A stretch of 64,000 nucleotides of DNA from Prosopocoilus inquinatus (GCA_036172665.1 CM069880.1:7380501-7444500), one strand, 5' to 3'; numbered from the stretch's first letter, positions 12,006 through 22,810 are shown. A program made the numbers and translations. Notes: generated by a model not told the origin, from the letters alone.

Positions 12006-12247
12006 GCGCGCAACACATTTTTACTGCGGTTGGCAATACGTTTGGGCACTGCGTGCTCGTGCTGCCATCTGTGCAGGTACCTGCGTTACTCTTTGTTGTT
12101 ATTGATTTTTTAACAGGTTTATAGGTTATAATATTTAATTTGTATGGTGTACGATTAAATAGTTTTATTAACCACGTTTTAACTATTACGCGTGCATGTC
12201 TTTACCATCGAACGGCGAATTCGCGCGTTGGTTTTGTGTAAAAGAGA
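12005..12247 (+). promoter_or_regulatory. BORCS6: BORCS6 5' flanking / 5' UTR region
   Basis: Composition changes abruptly to CpG-containing sequence (TTTCGCGCGCAACAC at 12001-12015) about 240 bp before the start codon. There is no clear TATA box, as expected of a broadly expressed housekeeping gene. The transcription start cannot be placed from sequence alone. Confidence 0.4.
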
Positions 12248-13322
12248 ATGGATTCTGACGAGGGATCTTTGCCTTCACCCCCGGGTCCACCTTCAGACCC
12301 GCCACCTTTACTACCGCCTCCACTACCAGCAGTAAGTGTATTTTATTTGCGATTATAATTTTGAGATGATTAAACGATGCGTTTGTAGAGACCAAGAAAG
12401 TTAAACCCTCAGCCCCCAATCCCTGTTCAGGATATTAGCTACGAGTTGGATCAGGAAGATAACGAGGATGAAATTTCACAGCAGATGACTGCATCGTACA
12501 GTGAAATATCGTTCAAGTCAGGTTTAAGCCCTGACGTTGATATTATCTCGCCCCTAACTCTAGATCAGAAACCTACAGGTGATCACATGGATCATACAAG
12601 GCAACGTCCTGTAACCTTGGCTTGCGACAATGCCAGCAAGCTCCTGGGTCCTCTAACCCTCGAAGGAACTGTACATATCGAGGGGAATATGACTCATTTT
12701 GTCGCTGAAGATTTAGAGTACAAAATTAAGTTGTCTAGTCCGCAGGCGAAGAAGGGAGACACACCACCTCTGCCTGGGAATTCACGAAGTTGCACACCTG
12801 GAACTTTATACAGGCAGTTACTCGTGCCTCAAGTGGGGCAAGTCGACGTGGGGTTACTAAATGATTTAGAATGTGAGGCACAGCGTTTGGCTACATCAAT
12901 CGACAATCTAACAGAGAACTTGTGTGGTATTTTACATTCTGTGAGTGCAATCACCCTCCTGCCTGACGTTTAATCACTAGATTATTTTCTGTTAGGTATC
13001 ATCGATTACTGCAGATAACGTCGATGTTTACAAGAATGCCGTTTCAAAGATGTCAGATGCAATGGACTCGAATATAAAGGTTGTTTATATGACAGAGCAA
13101 TCACAATTATGATATGCAAGCATTTTTCAGAGCATGTATACCATGATGGCGAAAGCCGAAGAAGTCACACAGGCCATGAAGTCAGTACAAGTTCACTCTG
13201 TGAGAATGTATCCTTGCAAACGATTTTAAGTCTTACACACAGACCCCCTGAGATTTTTCCTTAATATTTTTTACAGTAAAGAAATAAAAAGGCTAGTTGA
13301 TTTATTTGAAAGTTACGTCTGA
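12248..13322 (+). CDS. BORCS6: BLOC-1-related complex subunit 6 (lyspersin), 5 exons
   Basis: BORCS6 is a subunit of BORC on the cytosolic face of lysosomes; BORC recruits the GTPase Arl8 and so couples lysosomes to kinesin. Coding exons: 12248-12331, 12389-12940, 12996-13079, 13131-13207 and 13277-13322 (TGA at 13320), giving 280 residues. All introns are GT-AG and short (48-69 bp). The exon 4 donor is the GTATCC at 13208, because only that choice joins VHSVRI to KEIKRLVDLF in frame. Residues 1-28 are proline-rich (PPGPPSDPPPLLPPP). The middle is acidic and Ser/Thr-rich, without a fold I recognise. Residues about 170-280 match the conserved BORCS6 domain: LLNDLECEAQRLATSIDNL, then DAMDSNIKSMYTMMAKAEE, then IKRLVDLFE at the C terminus. 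That region is likely helical or coiled-coil. The start ATG (AAGAGAATGG) is in frame with the conserved part. Human BORCS6 is longer, mainly at the N terminus. Confidence 0.9.
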
Positions 13323-13398
13323 AGATTAGTTTGTTTTAGGCACACTTTGTTTTCCTATTGTATGTGTTAGTTTAGTACATACGAGTTATTTTTGTTAT

Positions 13399-13413
13399 AA
13401 TAAAATAAATAAA
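13399..13413 (+). terminator. BORCS6 polyadenylation signals
   Basis: Three overlapping AATAAA hexamers (13399, 13404, 13408) lie about 80 bp after the BORCS6 stop, with GT-rich sequence about 100 bp further on. They would give a short 3' UTR. Confidence 0.65.
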
Positions 13414-13419
13414 TTGGTT

Positions 13420-14470
13420 AATACTGAATGCAGCAGCGGCATTTTTAAAGTGATTTAAATTTTGTTTTATTTTATGAATGTGGGCAAGTGAATTGCCTTG
13501 AAAACTTTTGATTGTCGGTGTGTTAGGTTTCTGTTTAATTACAGAAATGTTTTTGGCCTCGTCGTAAGTAGTTAAGAATGAAGAAATCTTTGCTATTTTA
13601 TTACAGGGAGTTGTGCTGCCATCTATTGAATAGATACTTTCCTGTTTGCCATCATAAGAGTTTGATTTAAATACCAAAGATTTCACTTATTGTTATTTCA
13701 ATTGAAATTGAAAGTGAGAAGTTGTTATTATTAAAATATGTTTAAGTATAAGGCAATGTAATATAATAAAAAAGGTAAAAAAATAGTTTGGTTAGATGTT
13801 TGTTGAAGGTTTGGAGATAAAAGAGAACATTTTGCAAAATGAAAAAATAAAATTCATTTTTTAGAGTACCTATATTATTAATAGAAAAAGTTTCTAGATA
13901 GTTGTGAATTCAGTGCGGCATGAATCACACAACTGCAAGATAGATTACGTCGGAACAAAGAGTATGCTTTTAAAGCATCAAAAAGTTTTATGTCCATATT
14001 TTGTTTCATAAATTTGTGGAACAGCGATAAGCGAAGTTCTCTCCTCCAACGTGAAATAATAAATTCGTCGCTGTCAGGCGTTTGTAACGCTGACTGTAAT
14101 AATTTGCTTCATTAAAAGCCATTATGTAATTAATCACATGAAACATTGAAAAGTAATGCCTCTCTCTTTCTTAAACTTTGAAACTTAAATAGCGATATAA
14201 ATTCTGCTTCCTATCAGAATTCTTATCGGAAATGACTAATTATTGTTGGTTGCGTCGAGCCAGCAGGAATTTTGCGTAGACCTAATCTTTTCTTGCTTAT
14301 TCTACCCAAGAATTCCTTTGAACCTACCGAACCTGAACAAGTAAAAGTAATGATGTTTTCTTTTTCTGCAAAAATAAATTATTTGCCACCCATAAACGAT
14401 TTTAAATTATCCGCGAAAGTAGAACAAAATATTTACAATTGATAACATTTTAGTTTTTTCCTTTGTATCA
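13420..14470. other. Unassigned stretch downstream of BORCS6
   Basis: No gene is recognisable. A 104-codon open frame on the minus strand (13686-13372) overlaps the BORCS6 3' end, has no family motif and is probably chance. Confidence 0.35.
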
Positions 14471-14473
14471 TCG

Positions 14474-14653
14474 CAGTTTGCTATATTTTTGTATGTACTA
14501 CGACGCTCAACTTAAATGATACTCCTGCATGCGAACCATCCTCTTAAGAACATTTAGCGTAAGGGCTAGTTTCCTAGCCCTTACGCATAGGTTCGCATGC
14601 AGGAGTATCATTTAAGTTGAGCGTCGTAGTACATACAAAAATATAGCAAACTG
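14474..14653. repeat. Perfect 64-bp-arm inverted repeat with nested hairpin
   Basis: 14474-14537 and 14590-14653 are exact reverse complements over 64 bp (outer ends CAGTTTGCTATA / TATAGCAAACTG). The 52-bp spacer itself contains the stem GCGTAAGGGCTAG / CTAGCCCTTACGC. Perfect identity of the arms implies recent formation or ongoing correction. No direct repeats or coding sequence are evident. It may be a small fold-back element; transcripts would make long double-stranded RNA. Confidence 0.9.
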
Positions 14654-15004
14654 TCAAATAGTATGGTTTATGGCAAGAATCGCTGTACATACATCTCTAA
14701 TGGCGGTGACTATTAAGCTGCACATGGTACTTTCCATTCGGGTTGTGTCAGCAGATTATGCACTCTTGCCAACACCGTCTTCAATAACAGGCCTGAGTCA
14801 TCGCGTAGGAATATCAAACCTCAGGATATTATCCAGTTTCTGGGGATTGCGATGCCAGTGTTTCGCTTTTGAAAGATAACTTAAAATACAAGTGAATTTC
14901 TGTGTTGGATCGCATTTTGGATGAATCAATATTTGGGGAGTGTTCTCCCACCTAATGAATCAGGTCTGTATGAAGTGGGCGTTGACTCATCCTATATGAA
15001 TATA

Positions 15005-16023
15005 CCGGGTGTAATCAAATTAGTTTCACATATTAATACTGCAAGCTCCTCGTCATATAAACGAATTAATGCCGTAATTATCAAAGGTCTAACTCAAAAA
15101 TAAAAAAATGACCTACTAAAGGAGCGTTGGTACATTTGTTTGAGAACTTCTGGTCGATCGTGCGTAAGGACATCATAAAATAAAGCTCCAGCAAAAGTCA
15201 AGGTCAAGTGCTTGATCGCATTTTTAAAAGGTGTGATGTTTTATGTAAACACAATATGAAATTCATAGTGTCCCGGTGGTTGCCCATGTGTGCAATTTGA
15301 TTAAAGAAGACCATTTTAAATCTACTCTCACTGATTATAGAATTAAATTTGTTTTATTAGATAATCGACAATAATTAGATCTTAGTATGAATCACATAAA
15401 CATAAACATTATTCTTTATTGAATAACTAAAGAGTCTTCAATAACGAAAAGACTAAATAAATAAATAAATACGTTAAATGAACAAGCATTTGACAATAAT
15501 TTAAGTAAAAGATAGGTTCTTTGTCAAATACTCCTCGATGTCATTTATTTGTACAGTGTAAGCAAAACAAAATAATCAAACCGTAAATGAAGGGATAATG
15601 AACAGTGACATGCGTTGTTTCCAATAATTTTTAGAATGTTACCTTAAATGTTTTTATTTCCTAACTTTTACTTATTGTTACACTTTTGTCAGCAGAAAAT
15701 TAACTTAATTAATCCAGTCAGTAATGCCACAAACGTGATGGATGTTTATTTTCTTTTGGTATGGAATTGCTGAGCGAAGATTTTATTGACCCAGTGTCCT
15801 TCATTTCGATGACGCTTTATGTTTTGTTTATAATGTAATGTTTTGCTTAGAAAAATCCACACACGATCGGTTAGAGGTTCTCAAACAAAAAGACTCCGGG
15901 CTCTTCTGGGGCTTTAATTTCTTATATTTTTCACAAAAAAAAATTAAGATATGCAGAATTCGTTTTCTTAAGCCATGAAGAACTTACAGTTTTAATATGT
16001 GAAACTTATTTGATGACACCCTG
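15005..16023. mobile_element. TA-flanked TIR element, 1.0 kb, non-autonomous
   Basis: The ends CCGGGTGTAATCAAATTAG and, inverted, CAGGGTGTCATCAAATAAG are each flanked by TA. The similarity continues through TTTCACATATTAA, and a further inverted match (GTTTGAGAACTTCTGG against its partner near 15880) lies inside, so the arms are about 170 bp. No transposase frame is present. TA target and CAGGGTGT ends suggest a Tc1/mariner-type MITE. Confidence 0.75.
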
Positions 16024-16563
16024 TATAATCCCTAGAACAATCAGATATTTCAAACAATAAGCACATAGGTGCTTGCACAAATCCATTTGTTGCATGACAA
16101 AAAATAATTCGAAGCGTGAACAAAGATTATTTTTTTAATTTAATCCAAGCGTAGATACTTTAAAATTCGATTTAACCATTTTACGAAAGCACCGAGGATT
16201 TACTTTATAATTTCTCAATTTAAATCCATTCAAGTTTAGAAGGAATCTAAAAAATTATCTTCAGGCTTGCACGCTTTCCAGTTTTCTATTCATTTCCTGA
16301 AAGTCTCTCTCTGTATTACATCCAGCCACTTACTTCTTCCCTTCGACTCCTTTCTACGTTTTCATTATTTTTTATTTTTTTTTGTCCCCGGGAGGAATTT
16401 CTATTGGTTAATCTAATTATTTATCACAAATTAAATAAATGAGTTTTTGGAAAACACAAAATCAATATTAATATCAATAATATTAAATAGTCAATTAAAT
16501 TAAAAATTCCATGAAGTTCAATTACCTACTTTCTCACATTAAAACAGTAATCTATATATGTAT

Positions 16564-16660
16564 AGTCGCGATCATCCTAATCGAGACTGCTGCAAGCTAA
16601 CCGCGCTGGCAATAAGGGTTACAGAATAGTCAGTCGATCTCGATTCGTCTGATCGCGACT
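16564..16660. mobile_element. 97-bp MITE with AGTCGCGATCA ends
   Basis: The start AGTCGCGATCA and the end TGATCGCGACT are inverted, with CTAATCGAG / CTCGATTCG just inside. It is short and non-coding. Confidence 0.6.
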
Positions 16661-16706
16661 TTACATACCTACCACAGTCCTATGCACTCTGCTTTCTAAC
16701 TAACTA

Positions 16707-16878
16707 GAGTGGAACTTCGATAAGTCGCTCTTCGATAACTCGAATCTTTGATAACTCAAATCAAATTAGGTGGATTTGAGTCGAAGAGAGAATTTATTGT
16801 TTATTTAATAACTTGAAGCCTTGATAACTCAGACCTTTTTTGTGGCAAGTCATAGTTCAAGTTATCGAAGTTCGAGTG
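16707..16878. mobile_element. 172-bp pogo/Tigger-like MITE
   Basis: The ends GAGTGGAACTTCGATAA and, inverted, CACTCGAACTTCGATAAC are flanked by TA (16705-16706 and 16879-16880). The inner part repeats TCGATAACTCGAA-like motifs. The end sequence and TA target match the pogo/Tigger style. Non-coding. Confidence 0.7.
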
Positions 16879-16919
16879 TAAATTGTAATATATTTACTAA
16901 TTGAAGTCAGTTCTTGTGT

Positions 16920-17965
16920 TGATATCTTCGTCAGCTATCAATCGGTAGTGAAACGTTGAGTGCCCTTTCCAATTTTAATAGTGTCCAGTTAAAGTTTAAA
17001 AACTATTTTCTCTTGATTATTATTAGGAATTTCAGAATTTTTGAATTTCAGTTTCGGTTTCAATATACCTTCGCAATTTCGTGTTATATAACAGTGACGG
17101 TTTAGTTATTACCTACTAATAAACCATTGCTTCGAAGGTACATATACAGAGTGACTAATAATTGAAGAAATACTTAAATATTTCAAATATTTCTATGGAA
17201 AAACATGAAACCTTTACTTTACAGGGTGACTAACAATTGAAGGAATATTTAAATATTTCTATGTTTCTATGGGAAAATACCTTTGTAAAATGAAACTTTT
17301 ACCTTTGGATTTCCGTGCTTTCATTAGGACCACATTATCAAAGTGGCTAACAATTAACGAAATATTTAAATATTTCTTTGTAACATCAAGCTTTTATCTT
17401 TGGATATCCATGCTTTCATTGGTTTCACATTGTCGGGTTAAGTGTGATATTTTATGTTATTTTCTAGAAAAGAAGATTTCTGTAAAATATGAAATTGCTG
17501 CTCGTTTTATTAAAACTTGAAAAGCACAGTAACTATATAAGGTATAAAGCGAAACCGTTGATGAAAGGTTCATATAAGAATCAAAAGATTTATGATAAAT
17601 ATTTAAGTACAAAGTTTTTTCGTCAAAGCTATACATCTATAGCGAAACGTTGAGTGTTTTTCCTTCATAATTCTGTCCGGTTCTAGATTTAAAAAACTTC
17701 GTACTTACAATTTTCATCGGACAAGAACAAACTTCAATTAAAGTTTTTTTAATCTCAAACCGGACAGAAAAATGAAGGGAACACACTCAACGTTTCGCTA
17801 TAGATTTATAGCTTCGTCAGGAGTGTAAAACAGTAAATAAACAAGTTGTCAAGAGAAACAAGTCGTCAAGAGAAACGAAAAGGTAACAGGATTTTAAACT
17901 AAAATACGAGTTTTCCGGAATAAAGAGAAAAGTAACTAGAACTAAATTAAAACTAATTTTTTTTT
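16920..17965 (-). repeat. Terminal non-coding region of the Penelope-like element
   Basis: This lies immediately 3' of the endonuclease stop codon, reading on the minus strand. It contains one well-formed hammerhead (17783-17826), an inverted degenerate copy (17621-17656) and a second degenerate copy (16927-16962). All share a GAAACGTTGAGTG block followed by a TGTCC(G/A)GTT block. 17617-17826 is thus a fold-back pair, as seen at Penelope pseudo-LTRs. Between the copies, 17145-17440 holds two to three diverged direct repeats with GTG(A/G)CTAA(C/T)AATT. Confidence 0.6.
17783..17826 (-). ncRNA. Type I hammerhead ribozyme (family D), Penelope-linked
   Basis: Minus strand: stem I ACACUC (17826-17821) pairs perfectly with GAGUGU (17788-17783). 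The core is CUGACGA (17820-17814). Stem II is GCUAUA/UAUAGC with loop AAUC. GAAA is at 17796-17793. Stem III is only ACGU, and U17 is at 17789. One unpaired A sits between CUGACGA and stem II, a departure from consensus. The two-base-pair stem III predicts weak activity as a monomer and better activity as a dimer. Its place about 140 bp after the element's stop codon fits a Penelope pseudo-LTR hammerhead. Confidence 0.7.
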
Positions 17966-18815
17966 TTAATTAATTGACATTGATATCCTGTTTAAAGAGT
18001 CTAGAAAACTACAAAATATGTCATTTAAATTTTCAAAGTCCGTACGTTTATTAATAGAATTTGGAGACATTTTAATTTTACACATTTCTATGAAACGTCT
18101 TTTAAAAATATTAGATTCACTGTACAAAATGTCAGTATTATCAAAATCAAAATTGTGATTATTTACTAATGAATGCTCTACAAGCATTGAATGATTTTGA
18201 TTATTTTTTTGAATATGATATTTATGTTGGTCTAAACGTTTTTTTAAATTTTGGCTCGTTTCACCTATATAAACGGAATTACAATTTGAACATTTGATTT
18301 CATAAACCACGTTAGGTTGTTTTAATTTCGGTATTTTGGTTTTTAAATTTGAAAAAATTAAATTTAAATTATTCACAGATTTACTAGCTAAAATTAAATT
18401 ATGTTTTTTGAAAATGTGTTTAAATGTATTGTGTAATGGTTCAATATAAGGCAAAGATATGTATTTATGGTTCGAAGTTTGTCTAATGTTATTAGAGACA
18501 TTTGAATTTTGTAAGTATTTAATACGATTTTTAATTACTGATTCAATAAGATTTATTGGATAAGAATTTTGAATAAGAGTTTTCTTTATTAAATTTAAGT
18601 TATCATAAATGAAAACTTTATCAGAAAGTAAAATAGCTCGATCAGTTAATGAAATAATAGTTGCAATTTTATAATTTTTGGGTGTGTACGAGTGAAAATT
18701 TATGTACCTACCTGACCAGGTAGGTTTATGAAACGAATTAGTAATTAATTTATCATTCTGTCTGATAATATTTACAAAAATTTTGTGCAAATCGTTTTTG
18801 ATTGCAGTGAGAACC

Positions 18816-18880
18816 TCGAGCAGCCTCTGGACAGCTGTTTCAGCCCTGCTTGGGGCTTCTTCAGCAGAAACGTAGCTCGA
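18816..18880 (-). ncRNA. Hammerhead ribozyme A1 (family A), intact core
   Basis: Minus strand: distal stem I CGAGC/GCTCG, proximal CUG/CAG, core CUGAAGA, stem II AGCCC/GGGCU with loop CAAGCA, GAAA, stem III palindrome ACAGCUGU, cleavage nucleotide C17 (GUC). All invariant positions are kept. Confidence 0.85.
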
Positions 18881-18948
18881 CATTCCCACTGCAGACATCG
18901 CATTTGCGAATAAATTGGGCAAGTCGTTTTTGGTCTGCAGTGGGAATG

Positions 18949-19013
18949 TCGAGCTACGTTTCTGCTGAAGAAGCCCCAAGCAGGTCTGAAACAGCTGTCC
19001 AGAGGCTGCTCGA
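18949..19013 (+). ncRNA. Hammerhead ribozyme A2, stem II mismatch
   Basis: Same layout as A1 on the plus strand, core CUGAAGA and GAAA intact. Stem II reads AGCCC/GGUCU, which breaks one pair. It forms an inverted pair with A1 and lies 312 bp before A3. Confidence 0.8.
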
Positions 19014-19260
19014 GGTTCTCACTGCAATCAAAAACGATTTGCACAAAATTTTTCTAAAATCTTTCATTATGCTTTGACAGCAAGCATGGCCGCCTTGCAT
19101 GGGGGACTCATTAGGAGCAAATCCCGCTTCAATTTGTCTATCCTACTGCAATGTTAGGTCAAAAAGCGATAGTAAGATGTCGCTATTTTATATGTTCATC
19201 ATTCTTACATCGCATTTGCGAATAAATTGGGCAAGTCGTTTTTGGTCTGCAGTGGGAATG

Positions 19261-19325
19261 TCGAGCTACGTTTCTGCTGAAGAAGCCCCAAGCAGGGCTG
19301 AAACAGCTGTCCAGAGGCTGCTCGA
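19261..19325 (+). ncRNA. Hammerhead ribozyme A3, intact core
   Basis: Identical in design to A1 with a full stem II AGCCC/GGGCU, stem III ACAGCUGU and GUC cleavage site. Cleavage at A2 and A3 in one transcript would free a 312-nt RNA with 5'-OH and cyclic-phosphate ends, the usual precursor of a circular retrozyme RNA. Confidence 0.85.
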
Positions 19326-20148
19326 GGTTCTCACTGCAATCAAAAACGATTTGCACAAATTTTTTCTAAAATCTTTCATTATGCTTTGACAGCAAGCATG
19401 GCCGCCTTGCATGGGGGACTCATTAGGAGCAAATCCCGCTTCAATTTGTCTATCCTACTGCAATGTTAGGTCAAAAAGCGATAGTAAGATGTCGCTATTT
19501 TATATGTTGATAATATTTACATCAAGAAAACTCAATGAATTATTATTTTCTTTTTCTACTGTAAATTGTAATCTATTATGAAAAGAATTAAACTTATTTA
19601 AAACAAAATCTACCTTATCAGAAGGCAAAATCAGTAAAATGTCATCTACATAACGAAAATATAACATTAAATCGAATGATAAAGAGTTAATAACAGAATT
19701 TTCTAGTTCTTGCATAACAATTTCAGCTAAAGCCGGAGATAAAGGAGAACCCATTGCTGTACCAAAAATCTGTTTATAAAATTTATCATTGAAAGCAAAA
19801 TAAGATGTTTCAAAACATAAATCAAGTATTTCTAAAAAGTTACCTTTGGAAATATCAGTAAAATCTTTAATCTCTAACCACCTATCATTAATACTTTTTA
19901 AAGCTAAATCTTTAGAAATGTTAGTAAATAAAGAAATAACATCTAAAGAAATTATAATGCAATTATTTGGTACAGTTATTTGTTTTAATTTTTCTACGAG
20001 TTCAAAAGAATTTTTTATAAAATATTCTGATTTACTAGTAACCTGAGTAATGATTTTTGAAATAAATTTATATAAGAAATATGGAGAAGAACCAATAGTG
20101 GAAACTATAGGACGAAGAGGTGTATTAGGTTTATGAATTTTTGGACTG

Positions 20149-20218
20149 CATTACTCAGGTTACTAGTAAATCAGAATATTTTATAAAAAATTCTTTTGAC
20201 CTAGTAGAAAAATTAAAA
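20149..20218 (+). repeat. Inverted duplicate of Penelope RT sequence
   Basis: These 70 bp are the near-exact reverse complement of 19985-20054 (shared TACTAGTAAATCAGAATATT). The 5' end of the element therefore folds back. Such inverted 5' fragments are characteristic of Penelope insertions. Confidence 0.85.
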
Positions 20219-20219
20219 T

Positions 20220-22810
20220 ATTAAATATTTAGGTAAGCACTTTATACTTTTCAATTTGAAATGAAACGTTTGGTATGTATAAGTATATTGTAATAATAAT
20301 AATAATAATACTGTTGATTCTGTGTTTAACTATTGAATTTTGTGTTTTTATTAACTTCCTGAAATGCACTGTTCAAGAATCCTAGTGTAATATTCGTAAC
20401 AATGAGCAGAGTTAAAGTCAACAACAAGTTGAGAACGTTACACGCAATCAATTACGTGCAAGAAAATAATGGACGGGAATTTCTGTCAGTGATTAACTGC
20501 TTCCCTATAGCAGAAAACGTAGAAGATTAGTCGGAACAGAGGAAATTTAGAACGACGGATTCTTGTATATTTTGAAATTCAAACCAACCGAATGTGATAG
20601 TATCGTGGGGTGATACATTTATTTATTTTATTGGGAAAAATTAAGGTATTGTGCAGGTTCTGGTAATTAAAAGTTGACGGTGTGAAATGTTGAACTGTTT
20701 GTATAATTAAGTCAATAAAATCTGTAATCACTCAACGGTGGCGACAGGTTGTATGCGCTTGTATGTATGTAGATGTGGAAGGTACTCGACTGTATTTTAG
20801 GACGATCGCTGATTAACGCTGCACATATCATACACTTTATTAACCGCCGTTGTGTAATCGGGGATGTTTAATGGAAAAGCGTCATCACTAAACTGTCCCC
20901 TTGGACACGTTCTCCCGATTTAGATTTCATGCCCAGCTTCCGATAAATAGCGGAAAGAATAGGAAACCTATATTAAACTTCAATGTATATTTCCATAAAA
21001 GATCTAAATTATGACTAAATTATGCAGCTAGGGAGCAATTAATCATATTTCTCTTGTATTACCTACTCTTCTTGATAATAGATTATTTGAAATTTACTAC
21101 GAACTTCCCGGTTTACCTTTTATAAAACGTATATTCACCCTTGGCGTGATTATAGCCAAGATAATGGAAATTGCTGTTTAAAAATTTATCTTAAAAAAAA
21201 CAGTATTGCCTTCCGCACTTTAAAACTTCAATCGAAATTATCTCATAAACAAGTTTCTAATAGATTTAAAATTCGGTCTACAAGAAAGCTCATGAATTCG
21301 TAAGCTCCTTCGTGATTTCGCTTCAGCCCTCTACGAAATCATATTTGACGTCAAAATTACTCAACTAGAAACCTTCGCTCACGTTCCTTTGTAGTTCTGT
21401 TTACGTTGCACAACTTGAACGTTTTTAATAGAAAATAAATACAGTCGGAACTTCTGTTGGTACGCGTTTCCTATCACAGGTGATAACAATTTGATTGATG
21501 ACTCCTTTCCGGTGCATATGCTTTACAACACAAACACCTCTTGTATACGAGATAATAATCGCATCTAACTTTGTTAAATTAAAATCAACCCGTAACGTCG
21601 ATTACAATCGACTAATGAAGATAAATGGACACGAACTTCACGTTTCATAAACTTCCATCATAAACCAGCGCAATTCAAAAAGTATTCCTTTTTTTTTCTT
21701 GCAGTTTCCATTCTTAATCGGATATACCAACTGATACACTGCAGCAAACTTTATGCAACATCAAAGGAGCCTTTTAGAACTGCCGCGAAATTTCTAACGA
21801 CGGTCGAGCATTTAAAGTAATTCGTTTAAAAGTGTGTGCAGAATATTTACCGGCCACTTTACACAAGCGTAAACGTATTAAAACTTCAAGGTATTCGAAT
21901 TTAACACATAAATATTTTATTCTTATGATTCTCTATAATATCGAATCGTTAAAATTAATATGTACGAGTACGTTAAATTATTTTCAATATCGAAAGCTTC
22001 CACAGGTCATGGGCCTAGTACATCTACAGAAAAAAGGAATTCATAAAAGTAGTAAAATACTTTCAAGGTATTGTGCACCTGAAAATGCTGGTGTTATTGG
22101 TAATACGAAATATATCAAAGGATTTGAAAGAGCAGCAACACGTTTCCATATGTTAGGAAAAAATGTAAGACTCTTTTTTAGACGCTCATTCAAAGCTCCG
22201 GGCTTTTATTTGGCTAGTATTCAATATTTTTGCCTTTTTAACATTCACTTTGCAAACTAAAGCCGTGTAGGAAACACAATTTGAGGGGGGGCGATGTGAA
22301 TCCAAGTACAATCCCCCACATAACAAATTCCTTCCTCGCACAGAAATTAACACGTCAAACTCGACACCTTCATTGACGTTAAATCCGTTGTCAAGTCAAG
22401 CAGTACATGCACAATTAAAAAAAAATAACACAGAATGTCTAGAAACTGGTAAACAAGATGAAACTCCTTTTACATATTACAATGTAAACGTGCAGACGGG
22501 GGTGGAAAAAAGGTGACAAATTAAAACAAGATAGGAAAATCTTTTCCCGATGCTTCTATGATAACCACTTTTTTAGTAAAAATGTCCGTATACAAAGCTG
22601 AACCTTGATTTTCTTCGTTAATAGTGTTCTGGTTTTCGAAAAGAAAGCCAGAAATCGTTTTTCTGCGGATTGCTCAAATGATGCCTTCCTCTATTTTCAG
22701 AATTGTAGAAAGTGGTCCAATCCTTTTGTCACTATTCTCAAATTGAGAAATCGTTCTTCCGTATTACAATAATTTCAAATAAAAGTCCGAATCCATAAAT
22801 AATAATATAC
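20220..22810. other. Unassigned 2.6-kb stretch
   Basis: No recognisable gene. An (AAT)n microsatellite lies at 20292-20310. The longest open frame (21832-22260 plus, 142 codons) starts at a non-ATG codon, has no family motif and no supporting splice sites, and is probably chance. No TIR pairs or ribozyme cores were found. Confidence 0.4.

Larger units (their letters stand above)
18777..19507 (+). mobile_element. Family-A ribozyme element inserted in the Penelope ORF (14-bp TSD)
   Basis: TGATAATATTTACA lies at both borders (18763-18776 and 19508-19521). Removing the insert and one repeat restores the host reading frame. The insert holds a truncated reverse-oriented unit (18777-18900) followed by about two direct units with a 312-bp period. 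Each unit has one hammerhead. No open frame with family motifs exists. Tandem ribozyme units without protein fit an animal retrozyme; the reversed 5' piece is typical of Penelope-type insertions. Confidence 0.85.
17966..20144 (-). pseudogene. Penelope-like element: reverse transcriptase + GIY-YIG endonuclease
   Basis: Minus strand, in order: PKIHKP and RPIVS (about 20140-20110), LDVISLFTNI (catalytic Asp, about 19940), AMGSPLSPALAEI (about 19755-19715), FRYVDD (catalytic Asp pair, 19641-19652) and SFLDVNI. After a 731-bp insertion the frame resumes with the linker and a GIY-YIG domain: EIKC, then VYIGE (about 18265), the catalytic Arg in LKKRLDQH, Glu in RRFIEMCK and SINKRTDF. This order (RT, then GIY-YIG) is diagnostic of Penelope-like retroelements, which copy RNA into DNA at a nick made by their endonuclease. 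The N-terminal part before PKIHKP is missing; there the sequence folds back on itself (20149-20218). Aside from truncation and the ribozyme insertion, the frame is open throughout, so the copy is young. Confidence 0.92.

Noticed and set aside
16927..16962. Third working hammerhead beside the Penelope element
   Set aside because: GAAACGTTGAGTG and stem II are visible, but the CUGANGA core strand is lost, as also at 17621-17656.
18850..19077. A recurrent open frame with EEAPSRAETAVQRLLEV found at six loci, looking like a conserved protein
   Set aside because: It overlies the family-A hammerhead each time. The similarity follows the ribozyme stems and core on either strand, there is no shared start or stop, and the opposite strand is equally conserved.
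21832..22260. 142-codon open frame
   Set aside because: Begins at a non-ATG codon in AT-rich DNA with no recognisable domain or splice context.
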